A stretch of 64,000 nt of DNA from Cordylochernes scorpioides (GCA_030710605.1 CP092880.1:11387639-11451638), one strand, 5' to 3'; positions 11,228 to 22,924 are shown, counted from the first letter of the stretch. The notes: generated by a model from the letters alone, not told the origin. A program made the numbers and translations.

Positions 11228-14200
11228 CCTATTTTGCTGTGATTAAAGGCCACCGGTATAGAAATCCTTCCAAACACGTTGTCTGGGAGGTGGTGTTTCC
11301 AGGTACAATGTCCAAGCACTAGCTTGGATACCGTTACTTGGCTTATGAGTTGAACAGAATAGCAGCGAAGGGCATGCTTCGCATGCCGGCTTGTGGACTG
11401 AAAGGTCTGGGTGGCCATCTGCTTCTAGGGTGTACCAACTGTGCTTAGGTGGGATCCTCCAGTTCTTGTTTATTTTGGCTACTGTTTCTATTTCTTTAAA
11501 AGTAAGTTTATTTTTCTGTAGCAAGGGTTATTTTGTGCCCTTTTTCGCTAGCGCATCAGCAGCTTCATTGCCTTCAATGCTAACATGTAAGGGTATCCAT
11601 TGAAGGTGAATTTTTGAGGTATTGAGAGTTTTTGGAGATAACCAATTATGTTCCTGCTTACTTTGTCTCTAAGTTCCCCTGTGTGACTCAAGTGTTGTAT
11701 GGCACTTCTACTATGAGTAAAAATCCATATATCGTGATGTTTAGTATTTCTGATGGATTTTAAGACTTCATAGATGGCTATAAGTTCTGATCTGAAGATT
11801 GAGCAAAAATCTGGGTTTCTTCTGTTCATTTTCTCATTGCCATTTGTGGGTTTAATGAGAGAGCCACTGCCAGTGTGTCCCAACTCGTCTCTGCTACCAT
11901 CGGTATAGATAGTTATTGCATTTTTAGGAATTTTATTAATTATTTCTAATGATAATTGTTTTAAGTATTCTGGATTTTGGTATTGTTTGTTGGTGGGTTC
12001 GTTTAAAGTGGCATTAAAAATAACATTTTGTTAGTGGTTCGCATGTAGATATTTTTTCAGCTAAATAATATTTTTTCACTTTATATTTTAAAAATCCATT
12101 TCTTTTGGCCAGGTGTAGAGGGCCTTCTTTTTTGAGTCTTATTTTGGGTTCCCAAATAAGTATGTAATTGAAAGTTCTGTGTTTATTTTCATAACTCTTG
12201 ATTTTGTTTATATATTTTGGCAGATTGTAGCTTATTCTATCCTTTAAGGGCATAATGTCTGCCTCGCAAAGTACAATATTATTAGGGCAGGTATTTCGAA
12301 GACCTGTAATAATTCTAGGTGCATTTAGTTGTATCATTTCCAGTGTTTTTAGATTTGTTTCAGATGCTGTACCATAGATTTGATATCCATATTCCAAGAT
12401 AGGTCTCATTAGAGATGTGTAAGTTAATTTTAGTGTTGTTGCTTCAGCTCTTCACTCTTCCTGAAATATATTTCAAGATTTTTAGTCGGTCTCTTCCTTT
12501 TCTAACAACTCCTTCAATATGTTTACTGGAGTTAATTTCTGGATCCAGGGTGTAGCCGAGATATTTAGGATGTTTATTATATTGCAATTGTTGTTCTTTC
12601 AGAATAATATTTGGTCTTATTTTGTATAGTTTCTTATCGGTAGTAAAAAGACAGGTTTCAGATTTTTGGGGGTTAAATTCTAATTTATGTTTATTAGCAA
12701 AATTTTCTAGGTGGAGAATTATCTTGGTCAAATCTCTTTCAGCTTTTTTTTCCAGTTAGTGTTGCTGCTCCATAGAATAATGTCATCAGCGAAAAGTCCA
12801 ATATTGGTTTTATGTGAAAATTTGTCTTCTATGCCTGCAATAAATAGGGTGAAGAGAGTTGGGCTAAGGACTGATCCTTGTGGTAATCCTTGGTACAATT
12901 TGAAGGTTTTAGATAGAGTGCCATTATATTTGACCCTGATGTATATATTTTTAAGGGAATCATTTATCCAAGTGATAGCTTTTCCATCAATTTTGAAATG
13001 TTTGTATAATTTTGTAATTAACTTGTTTTTCCATACCTTATCAAAAGCTTGTGTAAGGTCTAAAAAGCAGCTATGGTGTGGTTAGTTGGCTTTTTGTTTT
13101 GTGCATCTTTTACCTTTTGTGTGAAAAATAAGAGTTGGACTATTGTCCCATGTCCTTTCCTAAATCCATATTGTTCTTCTGGTAAGAGATTTCTTGTGTC
13201 GGGGTGGTAGGTGAGTCGTCTGAATATAATTTTTTCCATTAATTTGCAGCAAATATTTGTGAGGGAGATAGGTCGGTAGTTTTTTGGGTCATCAGCAGAT
13301 TTGTCAAGTTCTTTAATGGGAATTATTGTTGCATTTTTACAGTCTTGAGGCAATTTTCCAGTTTTCCAGGAGTTATTGAAAATATTAAGAAGTCTTTGCC
13401 AATTTTGCCCAAGTTTGATATCATTCGGCCATGGATTCCATCTGGCCCAGGAGTCTTGTTTAGGTCAGTGTTTTCTAATGCATAAGCTAGCTCTTTCATA
13501 TTGATTTTTTTCATGGAAAATATTATGAGTGCTGGTGACATTTTTACAGTCATGAATAATCTTTCGGGCCTTTTTTCAACCTTGATTTACTACTTATTTG
13601 ATATGAATTACCTAAAGATTGGCAGCAATTTTGTCATTAGTTGCTGGTGTACCATCTGTATTCTCAATCATATTTGTGTTTTCAGTTTAGGCTGGACTCT
13701 GCCAATTTTTTTTACCAAATTCCAAAGTTTTGTATTTGGGTTTCTTGGGTTCAGGGTTTCACAAGTTTGTTTCCATTTTTCCTTTTCACATTTACGTATA
13801 ATCTTTTTATTTTTTCAATCACAATGTTCAGTTCTACAATTTGTTTGGTTTTGGGTGCACTTTTTTGTAGTTCATTTCTTTTAGTTATAAGTGTTTGAAT
13901 ATTTTTTGCCTGGTGTGTATAATTTGGAATCCATTTCTTAATATAACCTCTTGGTATTGACACTTTGGCTGCTTTAATAATGGTGTTTTCGAAAGATATC
14001 ATATTAGCCTTTTTGAAGTTCCATAATTTTTCTTAATTGAGCTAGTTTTGGTCTTGGTGCTAATTTCTATCAAATTAGGCAAATGATCACTTTCAAAACC
14101 TATTAATATTTGCTATTTGCATTTGTGGAAAATGTCAGGATAGTAAAAACTTATATCAAGGGCTTGTGCAGTATTATAGCTGTAGGAATGATGGGTAGTA

Positions 14201-14541
14201 TTCCCATCATTTAAGCACATGAGAAGGCATTGTCGTCAAATATGTTTGATAGTATTTTGCCTCTTGGGTTTGGCGTAGAACATCCCCATAGTTGATGTTT
14301 GGCATTAAGGTCACCTAAAATAATAGTGTTGTCTGTAAGAAATTGAGCCATTGTTCCATCGTCAATAAATGTATTGTTTGGAGGGTGATACATATTGTAT
14401 ATGTTGATGGCTTTGTTTTGATTTAGGTAGACTTTGATACCTTGGGTTTCGAGGTCTAATGTGTTTGGAATATTAACGGCTATGTCCTCATAGTACAAAT
14501 TATTTATTAAAAATGCTAGGCCACGCCCTTTAACAGCATAT
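11228..14541 (-). mobile_element. Jockey-superfamily LINE on the minus strand, 5'-truncated and decayed
   Basis: Read from 14541 leftwards. Endonuclease end at 14541-14211 (TIILGDLNAKHQLWG, NPRGKILSNIF). Linker with several frameshifts to about 13550 (NKTPGPDGIHGRM). RT at 13550-12730: NYRPISLTNICCKLMEKI, EEQYGFRKGHGT and an FADD active site near 12790. The RT-to-RNase-H connection at 12731-12014 includes MRPILEYGYQIYG. RNase H at 11883-11548 (FRSELIAIYEVLKS). C-terminal domain to 11243 (CEACPSLLFCSTHKPS). The endonuclease N-terminus is missing. Many stops and frameshifts; dead. It lies opposite in direction to its host LINE. Confidence 0.8.
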
Positions 14542-15363
14542 ACAGATGGATCTTCAGACCTTACCCTGAGTAATGGAGGGGCCGGAATTAACATAATACT
14601 GCAAGATGGAACAAACATCAAAATCAAAGAAGGAGCAGGACAGATTTCGTCAAACTTCACTTGTGAACTGACAGCTATCTGGAAAGCCCTTGATGTATGC
14701 CTTAACCAACCATCCCTGCATCAAGCAGAAGGAATTTTAATATACAGCGACTCCATATCCGCTCTAGAAGCAATTCAGAAGGGCAATACTAAAATCACAC
14801 AGAAAATACACTCGTTACTTACCCAACTGGAACCATTGGAGAATAACTGCATTCTACATTGGATCCCTGCCCATGCTGGGATCGGGGGTAATGAAATGGC
14901 ATTTGAATTGGCAAAGGAAGCCAGAAAGTTGAGCCAAAGGAAAGAACAAATGTCATTATTTGACGCTGATTCTTTGTCAGAATACAAGATAATTAAACAA
15001 AAAAATAAGAAAAGATCAAAATGCGAAATAAACTCTGAGAGAAAAATGACAAAACTATAACAAGACTTAGAACAAAACACTATAAAGGAATGACAATACA
15101 TCCAGATGGCACAAGAACCTATAGGGCATGCAACAATTGTCCTGGTGTGGAACTTACACCTACCCACATATTCTCATGTCCAGCAATGGCCGCAGCCTTG
15201 CAGAAATTTGACATAGACCCAGAGCAGCAGCTTTACACACCCAAGATAGTGGACATTGCTGCTGATGTGATGGAGATGCATGGTACATCTGAGGCTCTTT
15301 ATTGGACACGACAACAACAACGGCATTCCAGAGTAAAATAAATTATCAGAGATAGATACATAT
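14542..15363 (+). pseudogene. LINE A, copy 1: RNase H, CCHC tail and 3' end
   Basis: LINE A resumes at AACAGCATATACAGATGG. RNase H motifs: YTDGSS, the equivalent of FTSELTAIWKALDV, and WIPAHAGIGGNEMAFELAKEA (14865-14935). A separate frame (15090-15341) gives the terminal zinc-finger-like module CNNCPGVELTPTHIFSCP and a conserved LINE C-terminus ending at about 15341. The 3' end has a short GATA-like tail and is followed by the target duplication TTTTCAAATGAA (15364-15375). Confidence 0.8.
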
Positions 15364-15421
15364 TTTTCAAATGAATTAAAATAAATATAATCGATACTGA
15401 GTGAGAGTTGAATTAAAAATA

Positions 15422-15593
15422 CAGTAGAACTTGGATAATTCGAACTTCTTTAATTCGAAAACCTCTTTAATTCGAATATTTATCTTGGTCCCTAGAATTT
15501 CCTATAAATATAATTTCCATTTTTAATTCGAATTTTTGGTTAATTCGAATTTTTTTATGGTCCCTTGGGGTTCGAATTATCCAAGTTCTACTG
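15422..15593. mobile_element. pogo/Tigger-like MITE
   Basis: 172 bp with inverted ends CAGTAGAACTTGGATAATTC, flanked by TA on both sides. Inside are several AATTCGAA repeats. No coding. Copy 2 of the composite has no such element at the matching place (about 49036), which gives an empty-site comparison. The ends match the pogo/Tigger style of Tc1/mariner-superfamily MITEs. Confidence 0.85.
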
Positions 15594-15621
15594 TATTAGA
15601 AATATATTATCTTCAGAAACA

Positions 15622-16046
15622 AACCGTATCTAAAATATCATTTTTCTTTTTGCTACATGTTTTAATTTGCATTTACCTATTTTACATATCTCTGATTGTA
15701 TTTGAAAATCGTTAACCAATTCTTCATACTTTTGGCGAAGTGTGTGTTTTATTAATTTGTTATTTGATATTATTAGGGTTCTTTCCTGGTATTCAAAAAG
15801 GAAAAATACGTGTCGATCAGTTATATTTTTCAATTTATCAAACAATTTGGCCGCTGAATCTCTGATTCTGGTAGAGCGCCATCTGGCGAATAAAATTGTA
15901 ACTAAAATCAATTTCGAATTTTACATTATTTGCCATAAAAAATCCCATTGCATCCTGAACACAATGGTGTTTACCGCATTGCTCTAGCGCGAATATTCGC
16001 GGAGTTATTAATTTTTAAAGTTGTGCGGGACTTTTGGATCACCCTG
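15622..16046 (-). repeat. right terminal inverted repeat of composite 1
   Basis: Reverse complement of the left end 4446-4868. It ends in GGGACTTTTGGATCACCCTG, followed by TA. Confidence 0.85.
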
Positions 16047-16849
16047 TATATAGAATACTTTGATTAATGTTTTTCCCTAACATTTTAAAAATTGTTATGA
16101 TTTATTTTTAACACTTTGGAACTCAAACATAAACCTAAAATATAAATTGGCTTCGAAATAAAATCATATTTCATAGAGTAAAAAGTCAATAAAAATCACG
16201 GCAATAATTTCCCCCGCACAGCAGTCCCAGAGGAGAATAAATCTTTGATCGGTGTCAAACAAAATTAAAATATGAAAAAATAGAGAGTATATAAATCTTT
16301 GCAAGACAAAACTGATAAATAAAATATTTTACAAGTAGGACATCGCACTTTTTTACTGGATTTATTTTTTTCCTGATTTTTCTTTTTACAATTTTGAGTA
16401 AGATTGTTGTCGAAGCGTCGCACTTTATTCTAGTCAAATCCTATTTTTTTCTGAAAATATTTTCCAGCTTCATAGATTACCTTGTGTTCCTTTTCTATAC
16501 AAATATGGAATCCGGTAGCAATCAATTTTATATCGATATTGCTGAAAAAATAAATTTACAAACAAGACTATGTATTCTAATCAAACATGTTAAAAAATAA
16601 CATTTTTATTGTTCAAAATTAATAAAAGAACAATATATTTATGTTTTTTTAATAAACAAAAGATTATTTTTGAATTAAAAGCACTTTCAACGACTGTTTC
16701 TTTTATTGATCTATAATATTAAGCAAGCTTTCGAAAACAACGGGCCTAAATTTAAATTTGCATAAAATAAGTCGATTCTAAAATATAGTCTAATTTTTTT
16801 TAATAAAGATATTAAACAAACAACTTAAATAAAATAAATTTAACTTTAT
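16047..16849. other. AT-rich stretch, nothing recognised
   Basis: Very AT-rich with low-complexity runs; no gene or repeat assigned. Confidence 0.4.
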
Positions 16850-17250
16850 ATATATGTAAAAAGTACATCAGGATATGGCTCTTATATTTTTAATATCAAC
16901 ACCTGATCTTTTGTTTATTTTCCTATTGTTTATTTCATGTGTTAAGAGTATATACGCAAATTTGGTCTTAAATACCCATATATTGGTTTCTCAATAAGCC
17001 TCTGGGACCAAAAATATTTTTGGTCACAGTGGTACAGCCTGCTCCACACTGACGAGTGCCAACAACGTGGAACGCGTTCGTGGATGGCTTTTCTTGATTT
17101 ATCAAGAAATTGGGTTGGTCAAATATCAGGGAACAGGTTAAATCAATGTTTAGTTGATTTCTGTTCCACTAGATGGCGCACTGCTATCTAAAAGGCAGAT
17201 GTGCTCCTGGTCAGGATATGCCTCTTTTATTTTTAATATCAGCACCTGAC
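16850..17250 (+). mobile_element. ribozyme-bearing repeat (TCAGGATATGCC family), decayed hammerhead
   Basis: It contains the blocks seen in the copies at 22925-23525: GGTACAGCCT, a hammerhead region, TTGATTTATCAAGAAATTGG, GAACAGGTTAAATCAA, GATGGCGC and a 3' TCAGGATATGCC. The hammerhead part (17044-17085) has CTGACGA and the stem I pair CCAC/GTGG, but GAAA has become GGAA, so it is predicted inactive. No protein coding. Probably non-autonomous, related to Penelope-like retroelements, which are known to carry hammerheads. Confidence 0.6.
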
Positions 17251-17930
17251 CTTTTTATTTTTTTCTATTGATTTCATATATATATTAATTTTTAAAAAAG
17301 CATATTTTGGATCTAAAATAAAAACAAAACATTTTATTTAATGCAAAATGCTAATATTTTATATTATATAATCTAAAATGCAAATATTTTATTTTTTAAA
17401 ACATATATTTTATTTTCATTTATTGACTGTTCTACATTTTTGACCATAGATTTAGAACATAACATTTTTTGAATATTTGTTGTAAATATGTATAGTTAAA
17501 ACCTACCTATTTTTTAATTCACGAATATAGAATTCATTTTATAAATTCTATATTACTGTGAAAAATATTTAATGTGTAATTTATTTTCAAGTAAATTCAA
17601 AATTAAACTACTTGATAAGTAAATAATTATCTTTCCTATTTTCACGACTGCACCTTCAATTCTCTATAATTTTCAACAACAAAACAAAATATTCATAACA
17701 TATATACATAATCTAGCGCTTGCTCTATCAAATCTCTAGTTTCACTTCTAGTCACCAGGGAATAAAGTAATAGTCGCCAAATGATATTGGATTCACAATT
17801 GGATAAAATATTACCTTGTATCAAAATTAAGGTGGAAATATCAAGTCTTTAGAGATATGTTTTTTAATATATTAAAATATGTATCAATATATTAAATGTA
17901 ATAGTCATATAAGCTTATGTCCATGGCTTG
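17251..17930. other. AT-rich stretch, nothing recognised
   Basis: AT-rich, no assigned feature. Confidence 0.4.
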
Positions 17931-18315
17931 ATATGGCTAATATGGTCCCCTGATCTCAAGGGACCGTGGCAGTCTTTCTATGATCTATCCTGGTGGCTCC
18001 TCGATAAAATTGTCCCTTTACCTTGACCTATCTTCATTCTTGGTTGTCAGGTCTAGGTCGTTATTATGAATCTATTCTATTGTTTTCGAATCCCTATGGT
18101 CTATGACCGAAGGCGTTTCGGGCTGTTGGCTTTCGTCAGCGGGGTACAGGCTGTACTTCTACGATCAAAGCTTTTTAAGAAACAAGAAATGGGTATTTAA
18201 TTTTGGTTGGTAAAATATTAGGGAACAGGCTAAATCAACATTTAGTTACATTCTTTCCCATTAGATGGCGCTCTGTTATCTAAAAAGTTAATGTTAACGC
18301 AGCCAGGATATGCCT
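17931..18315 (-). mobile_element. fragments of the TCAGGATATGCC repeat with a decayed hammerhead, cut by the gap
   Basis: On the minus strand around 18103-18142 the order CTGACGA, a weak stem II, CCCGAAACG and GGTC is visible, but the first two stem II pairs are lost. A plus-strand fragment (18240-18315) holds AGATGGCGCTCTG and ends in AGGATATGCCT at the gap edge. Confidence 0.5.
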
Positions 18316-18415
18316 NNNNNNNNNNNNNNNNNNNNNNNNNNNNNNNNNNNNNNNNNNNNNNNNNNNNNNNNNNNNNNNNNNNNNNNNNNNNNNNNNNNNN
18401 NNNNNNNNNNNNNNN
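18316..18415. other. assembly gap, 100 N
   Basis: Exactly 100 N. Open frames crossing it are meaningless. Confidence 0.99.
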
Positions 18416-19329
18416 GTTCTATTCTAGAAGAACGAGTTTTACGAGACATGAGAAGCTTCATAGCAAAAGAAACTCTAACTTTATTATCTTTCCTACCTAT
18501 ATATATACATCGCGCTTCTCGCGTTCATGCAAATATATCATCCTTTCATAAGAAACAAAATGTAAAAATATATAAAACAGAACAATACTATGCAAATATC
18601 TCGAGGTATGCGACAATTTATAATATTATTTTCCATATATTTCTAATCTAAATTTTATATTTATTTATTTTTATAAAAACAGAATATCATTATGAAATAA
18701 TATGTACTATAAAATAATTAATATTTTGATACACTGAATACACAACCTGCTTTAAACTTTGATGTGATAAATAAAGAGAGATTCTAGGTGTTACCTAAAT
18801 ATATAGTTGTCTTATTATTGACTGGGTTAACCTTGTAGGATTGTTGAGACACGTTCTGGAAAGATTCAAGACACGTCTGAGGAGAGAATCAAGACTGAAG
18901 ATTTGCCAAACCGCAGCCTGGTGTAACTATTTGACAATATTATATTTATATATTTTCGTCTACACAAACTAGAACTAAATAAAATATTATCATATTGAAA
19001 TTGCTCTATATTTTTATACGTACTCTATATTAAAATCATTGCTCAAATAAATTTTCATAGAATTCGTTAAAGGAAAAAAATTCAGTGTTTGATCCTATAT
19101 ATATAGTTAATATCAATTTAACTTTTAGAAGATGTAAAGTATTTAATTACACTTTGACAAAATAATAAGGAATTTAGGGCTAGGTTTCTTTATAATATGT
19201 AAAAGAATTTTTTATTATTTAATTATATGGATAGAAAATATTCTATTTAAGATGCTTAAATCATTAAAGGGATAATATTACTTAGAATTTTATTTCTATT
19301 TCATACTATGACCTAGCTTTGTATTAAAA
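18416..19329 (+). repeat. reverse-complement partner of 3197-4111
   Basis: It starts at the first base after the gap and matches the reverse complement of 3197-4111 to base 19329, then diverges at CAGGCCTAAC. The length is 914 against 915 bp, with the few differences noticed being single-base indels, as expected from sequencing error between overlapping contig ends. Confidence 0.9.
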
Positions 19330-19559
19330 CAGGCCTAACAATACAAACAAAGGTTGTCCCATATATTTAGACAAAATAATTATATTACCAAAACATACAC
19401 AACAATGCTCAATAAATAAACAACAAACTAATCACCGAAATTATATGTCATTGTTATTTTTTCCAACAATAAATTTACGTAATATTTCAAGAATGTTAAA
19501 ATCTATATCAGTATAATTTATATGTGAATCTACTGTCCTAAAATCTTATTTCCATAGTT
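19330..19559. other. AT-rich stretch
   Basis: Nothing recognised except a weak likeness to the leader of the repeat that follows. Confidence 0.35.
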
Positions 19560-19785
19560 TCTTAAATACCATTTCTAAGATTCCACTCTTCAGTGTAACA
19601 TATATAAGCAGAATCGTCTAATACAGTATTAGAGCTCTAAAGAAGCGGTCTGGTGGATTAAATTAGCGAAACCGCTGGGAGAGTTCACCACTGATGAGCC
19701 AAGCCCTTCCAATAATTTTTTCATCACAGTAAGGACAGTAGAAGTTTGATGTATGTATAAAAGAAACATTCGTGTCTACATGTTT
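19560..19785 (+). mobile_element. hammerhead-permuted repeat (family P), oldest copy
   Basis: Divergent member of family P. A TATA-like TATATAAG (about 19601) lies about 40 bp before the ribozyme-like core, which is followed by the family tail (CAGTAAGGACAGTAGAAG). No coding. This copy helps most because it differs from the others in ways that preserve or improve pairing. Confidence 0.65.
19645..19702 (+). ncRNA. strand-permuted hammerhead-like core, GTC variant
   Basis: Three strands in order. First GCGGTC then TGGTGGAT: half of stem III, the cleavage triplet GUC, and half of stem I. Then TTAGC GAAA CCGC: half of stem II, the conserved GAAA, and the other half of stem III. Then GTTCACCA CTGATGA GCCAA: the other half of stem I, the conserved CUGAUGA, and the other half of stem II. 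Stem I pairs over 7-8 bp, stem III over 5, stem II over 5 with one A/C mismatch. Every core base of a hammerhead is present, but the substrate strand is upstream instead of between GAAA and CTGATGA. Self-cleavage is not shown by sequence alone. Confidence 0.55.
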
Positions 19786-19899
19786 TTATTTGTTATATTT
19801 AGATGACGTGTTATTACAATTTATTAAACAAAGGTGTTATTCCATATATTTAGGAAAATAATTATATTGCCAAAACATACAACAATTATATATTTATAA

Positions 19900-20165
19900 T
19901 TATATGTAATTCTGATGTCCTTAAAGCTTATGTCCATAGTTCATCTAAAATATCCATTCCAAGAACCTAGCATCAGTATCATCATAAAAGGAAGTTCCAA
20001 AAATGCAATATAACAGCGGTATGGTAGATTAAACTGACGAAACCGCTGTGAGGGTTCACCACTGATGAGCCAGGCCCTCCCTTTAATTTTTCCATTGCAT
20101 TAAGGGCAGTATAAATTGTTTAATTTTTTAAAAGAATCATACGCGTCTATAATAGTTTCGAATTA
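19900..20165 (+). mobile_element. family P repeat, copy 2
   Basis: Holds the leader GCTTATGTCCATAG, TAAAAGGAAGTTCC, the permuted hammerhead core, the tail AATTTTTCCAT...TAAGGGCAGT and part of the 3' block ATACGCGTCTATAATAG. No coding. Confidence 0.7.
20016..20073 (+). ncRNA. strand-permuted hammerhead-like core
   Basis: Same layout: GCGGTA TGGTAGAT, CTGAC GAAA CCGC, GTTCACCA CTGATGA GCCAG. Stem II has one mismatch (A opposite C). Cleavage triplet GUA. Confidence 0.5.
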
Positions 20166-21381
20166 AAAATATATAAACAATAATTAATATTCGCAAGAAT
20201 TATCTGCCATTGTTTTTTTCCCAACAATTAACTTACATAACATTTTCAGAATGATAAAATCTATAACAATATAATATTATTAGGCCTTTTTTTTATTAAA
20301 AAAACAACTACAGATATATTACAATTATATGAATACTTTCAAAAAATAATATTAAAGAATATTTACTTCACCACCTAATACACGAAGTACTTAATATTTT
20401 GGGCGTGTATTTGTTTATTTCTCCGTAAATTGATTAATTATGTTTATTTGAATGAAATGTGATTATCAAAATTAATCGTTTGATATTTAATAACAGGAAA
20501 ATCTTCAAATTAATTACTTTATTCATTCTTAATATTATCAATCAAAAGAAATTAAATTTTATTTCCACTAACGTTCAGAAATTTTGATTAATTTTATCTT
20601 TCGAATAAATCGAACTTTTTTTTTTAATTTCATTAATTAATATATATCCCAACAGAATGGGTAATGGCTTTATCACGGCATTACATGAATTGAATTTTGT
20701 CTAGCGAGTATTGTGTTTAAACAAAGATTTTATGAAAAAGCTATATCCTGTTATTGCAACTAAAATTTGCTGATGGCTTGCGCCATCTGTCGGAATAAAT
20801 ATCAACTAGTCATATCCCTAAACCTTTTATTCAAATATTAATAGTAAGTATAACGTTCTGGTGTTTGTTTAGTTGACGTTAAACAGCAAGAAGTATCTAA
20901 AGGTTTAAAAAGAAAAAGTCTTTATTTTTTAGGCTGACATCAGACATAAGTTTACATATGGATATATATTACAATAAGTCAACTCCACAGAGTAACATCA
21001 ATGATGTGCTCACTGATAATTTACTATACAGGCATGCCAGCTGCCGTTACAGTAAGTACAGAAGTTCTTGAAGCCTTAGTCTCCATTAAGTATAACAGAC
21101 ATATAGAAATCCCATATATTTATAATAGTTTAATACAGATTCATAGATTTTAATCTTTCTTCTAATTTGTCTACAATAGAACTTTTATTTTTCTTCTAAT
21201 TTGTATTCAATTGTAAAATTAAGTGATTGTAAAACGATATTTTAAACTTATCCCGCCTGTGTTTCTTTTGAACGAAAAATCGAAATTTATTTTAAGGAGA
21301 AATTACGATTATTTCTAACCTTAGGGATGAAGTATGAAAGGATGAATTGTTAAGAGTAATGATAAACGGAAAAATAAAAGT
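20166..21381. other. AT-rich, with one repeat fragment
   Basis: 20733-20815 is a fragment of the repeat family marked by GTTGCTGATGGCT and CGGAATAAATATCAACT (family E, see 60303). The rest is unrecognised AT-rich sequence. Confidence 0.4.
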
Positions 21382-21454
21382 ATCCAGGGATGGGAATCGA
21401 ACCCACAGTGTTCCGCTTACCGGGCAGATGCCATGTCCACTAGGCTACCCTGGA
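21382..21454 (-). tRNA. tRNA-like gene, anticodon GGT, possibly a pseudogene
   Basis: 73 nt folding as a complete cloverleaf on the minus strand. A perfect 7-bp acceptor stem (TCCAGGG/CCCTGGA); an A box TAGCCTAGTGG in the D arm; anticodon stem TCTGC/GCGGA with loop CCGGTAA; T arm with GGTTCGATTCC (B box). TTTTATTTTT just downstream could terminate Pol III. The anticodon would be GGT (Thr), but position 33 is C instead of the near-universal U, so either it is a pseudogene or tRNA-derived repeat head, or the identity is wrong. ACGGAAAAATA and its reverse complement flank it on the two sides. Confidence 0.6.
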
Positions 21455-22924
21455 CGTATTTTTCCGTTCGTAAATATTATATAAAGCAATTCATAATACA
21501 ATATAATGCGGCTTATGATTGTAGAAAGGTATTTTAAACTTAAGTCATATATGTTAAATAGTTGTCTATTGAAGTTATGTAAATATCACTTATATATATA
21601 TACTTGTATATTGAACAGCTAAGATTCATTTCATATTTGATAATCCTGTAGAAGGGTCATTATACCAGAAAGCTCGATGTGTTAGTAATAAAAGAATACA
21701 TTTATTCTTGGAGACCTGTGGTTGATTCTGATAAATATCAACTATTCCTTGATTTTTAATTATTCCAGAATTGGCCAAATATCCTTTCTTGATTAATCAT
21801 ATTGTCAAGTAGCTCTACAACCACAAGAAGCTCCATGGGACACCTGTCAATCATCACTGGACTCCGGGGGGACCACAGGTGTGAGGGGTTCTCGGAATCT
21901 TATCTGCAAATAAGGAAAACGGGACGGTGGCTGACCACTCTCATTATTATTATCTTTACCTTGGGATAAGTTGTTCTTCCTATAAATACCTCTTGTATAT
22001 AATTTTATTGGAGAACTAAAAGGTAAATACCCTTTATAATAAATTAATTATCCCCAAATTTGCCCTTCCTTTATTTATCTCCGTGAAAATATCGTTCAGA
22101 GTTATTGTCTAAATCCCGATATACATGACAAAATGATAAACTTTCTTAAGTTTTTTCAATGAGTGTATTCGCGATCGAACGTTGTGGCCCACTGTACGTT
22201 TTACATTCTAAACACGATGTCAGCCATCTCTGTATTTATATGTTTATAATTATTAATAATTCGTTTACTCCGATTTTAATTTAAAATATAGTACACACTT
22301 TGAAAGAATATACAAAAAACGATTTATAAAAACAATGAATATTTCATACATGAAGATTTAAAAAAACCTTCAGGGTCTTATCAAGGTCTTATAACATATT
22401 TAATGTGTGTCAACAACTTTATTTATGTATTGCTCTAGTTTCAAAAATATATATATTCATATACAGCAGTTGTACATACTCGTGAATTGATACGCGAGCA
22501 TCTTAAACAATCTTGTTCCTCAAAGATGTTTGGCGAGTTGCCATACGAAATATTGGAAAATAAAATATATGATCCAAAATAAGCATTTTTAAATAATTAT
22601 ATTGTACATATATAAATAGAAAATTGTTTACTATCAATTTAACCAGGTTATAACATATTTTGTTATATTCGAGGTATGCTCTAATTAAGCAAGTTAGAAG
22701 TCCCCATAAAACACAAAAAGAAGGAAGTAAATATGTCGTTAAAGGTTTTTTCCACCGTCGTCTGCGTTAGTTGGTTCATTATCACAGTTGTTTGTACACG
22801 GCCGCCGCCATATTGACTCTCTTCAATATCTTTTGGTAACTTGCCGATTTTGGATTTTATTCACTTGTGCTGCTGAGATTTATATATGCTCAATATATAT
22901 GTTTATATATATTTTTATGTTATT
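21455..22924. other. AT-rich with repeat fragments
   Basis: 21646-21675 has a hammerhead-derived motif, CTGTAGA then a hairpin then GAAAGCTCG. 21722-21800 is a family E fragment (GATTTTTAATTATTCCAGAA). 21810-22090 is moderately GC-rich with AATAAATT near its end and could be an LTR remnant, without proof. 22720-22830 is a small GC-richer patch (GGCCGCCGCCATATTG), unassigned. Confidence 0.35.

Larger units (their letters stand above)
4446..16046 (-). mobile_element. composite Tc1/mariner-superfamily transposon carrying a LINE, copy 1
   Basis: Both ends read CAGGGTGATCCAAAAGTCCC inward and are flanked by TA. The inverted ends are about 420 bp long. Inside the left end lies a minus-strand transposase remnant; the rest is LINE A (plus strand) with later insertions. 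The LINE tail is followed by TTTTCAAATGAA (15364-15375), the same target duplication seen in copy 2. Compared with copy 2, this copy has lost about 1 kb across the transposase/LINE junction near 6370 and has gained an R1-like LINE, a minus-strand LINE, an exon-like insert and a small MITE. Total 11,601 bp, far above the usual 1.3-3 kb of the superfamily. Strand is given by the transposase. Confidence 0.85.

Noticed and set aside
18291..18651. Open frames of 86 and 113 codons running across the second gap
   Set aside because: They are translated through 100 N. The C-terminal part is the same sequence as the frame at 3876-4079 in the inverted duplicate, and there is no domain.
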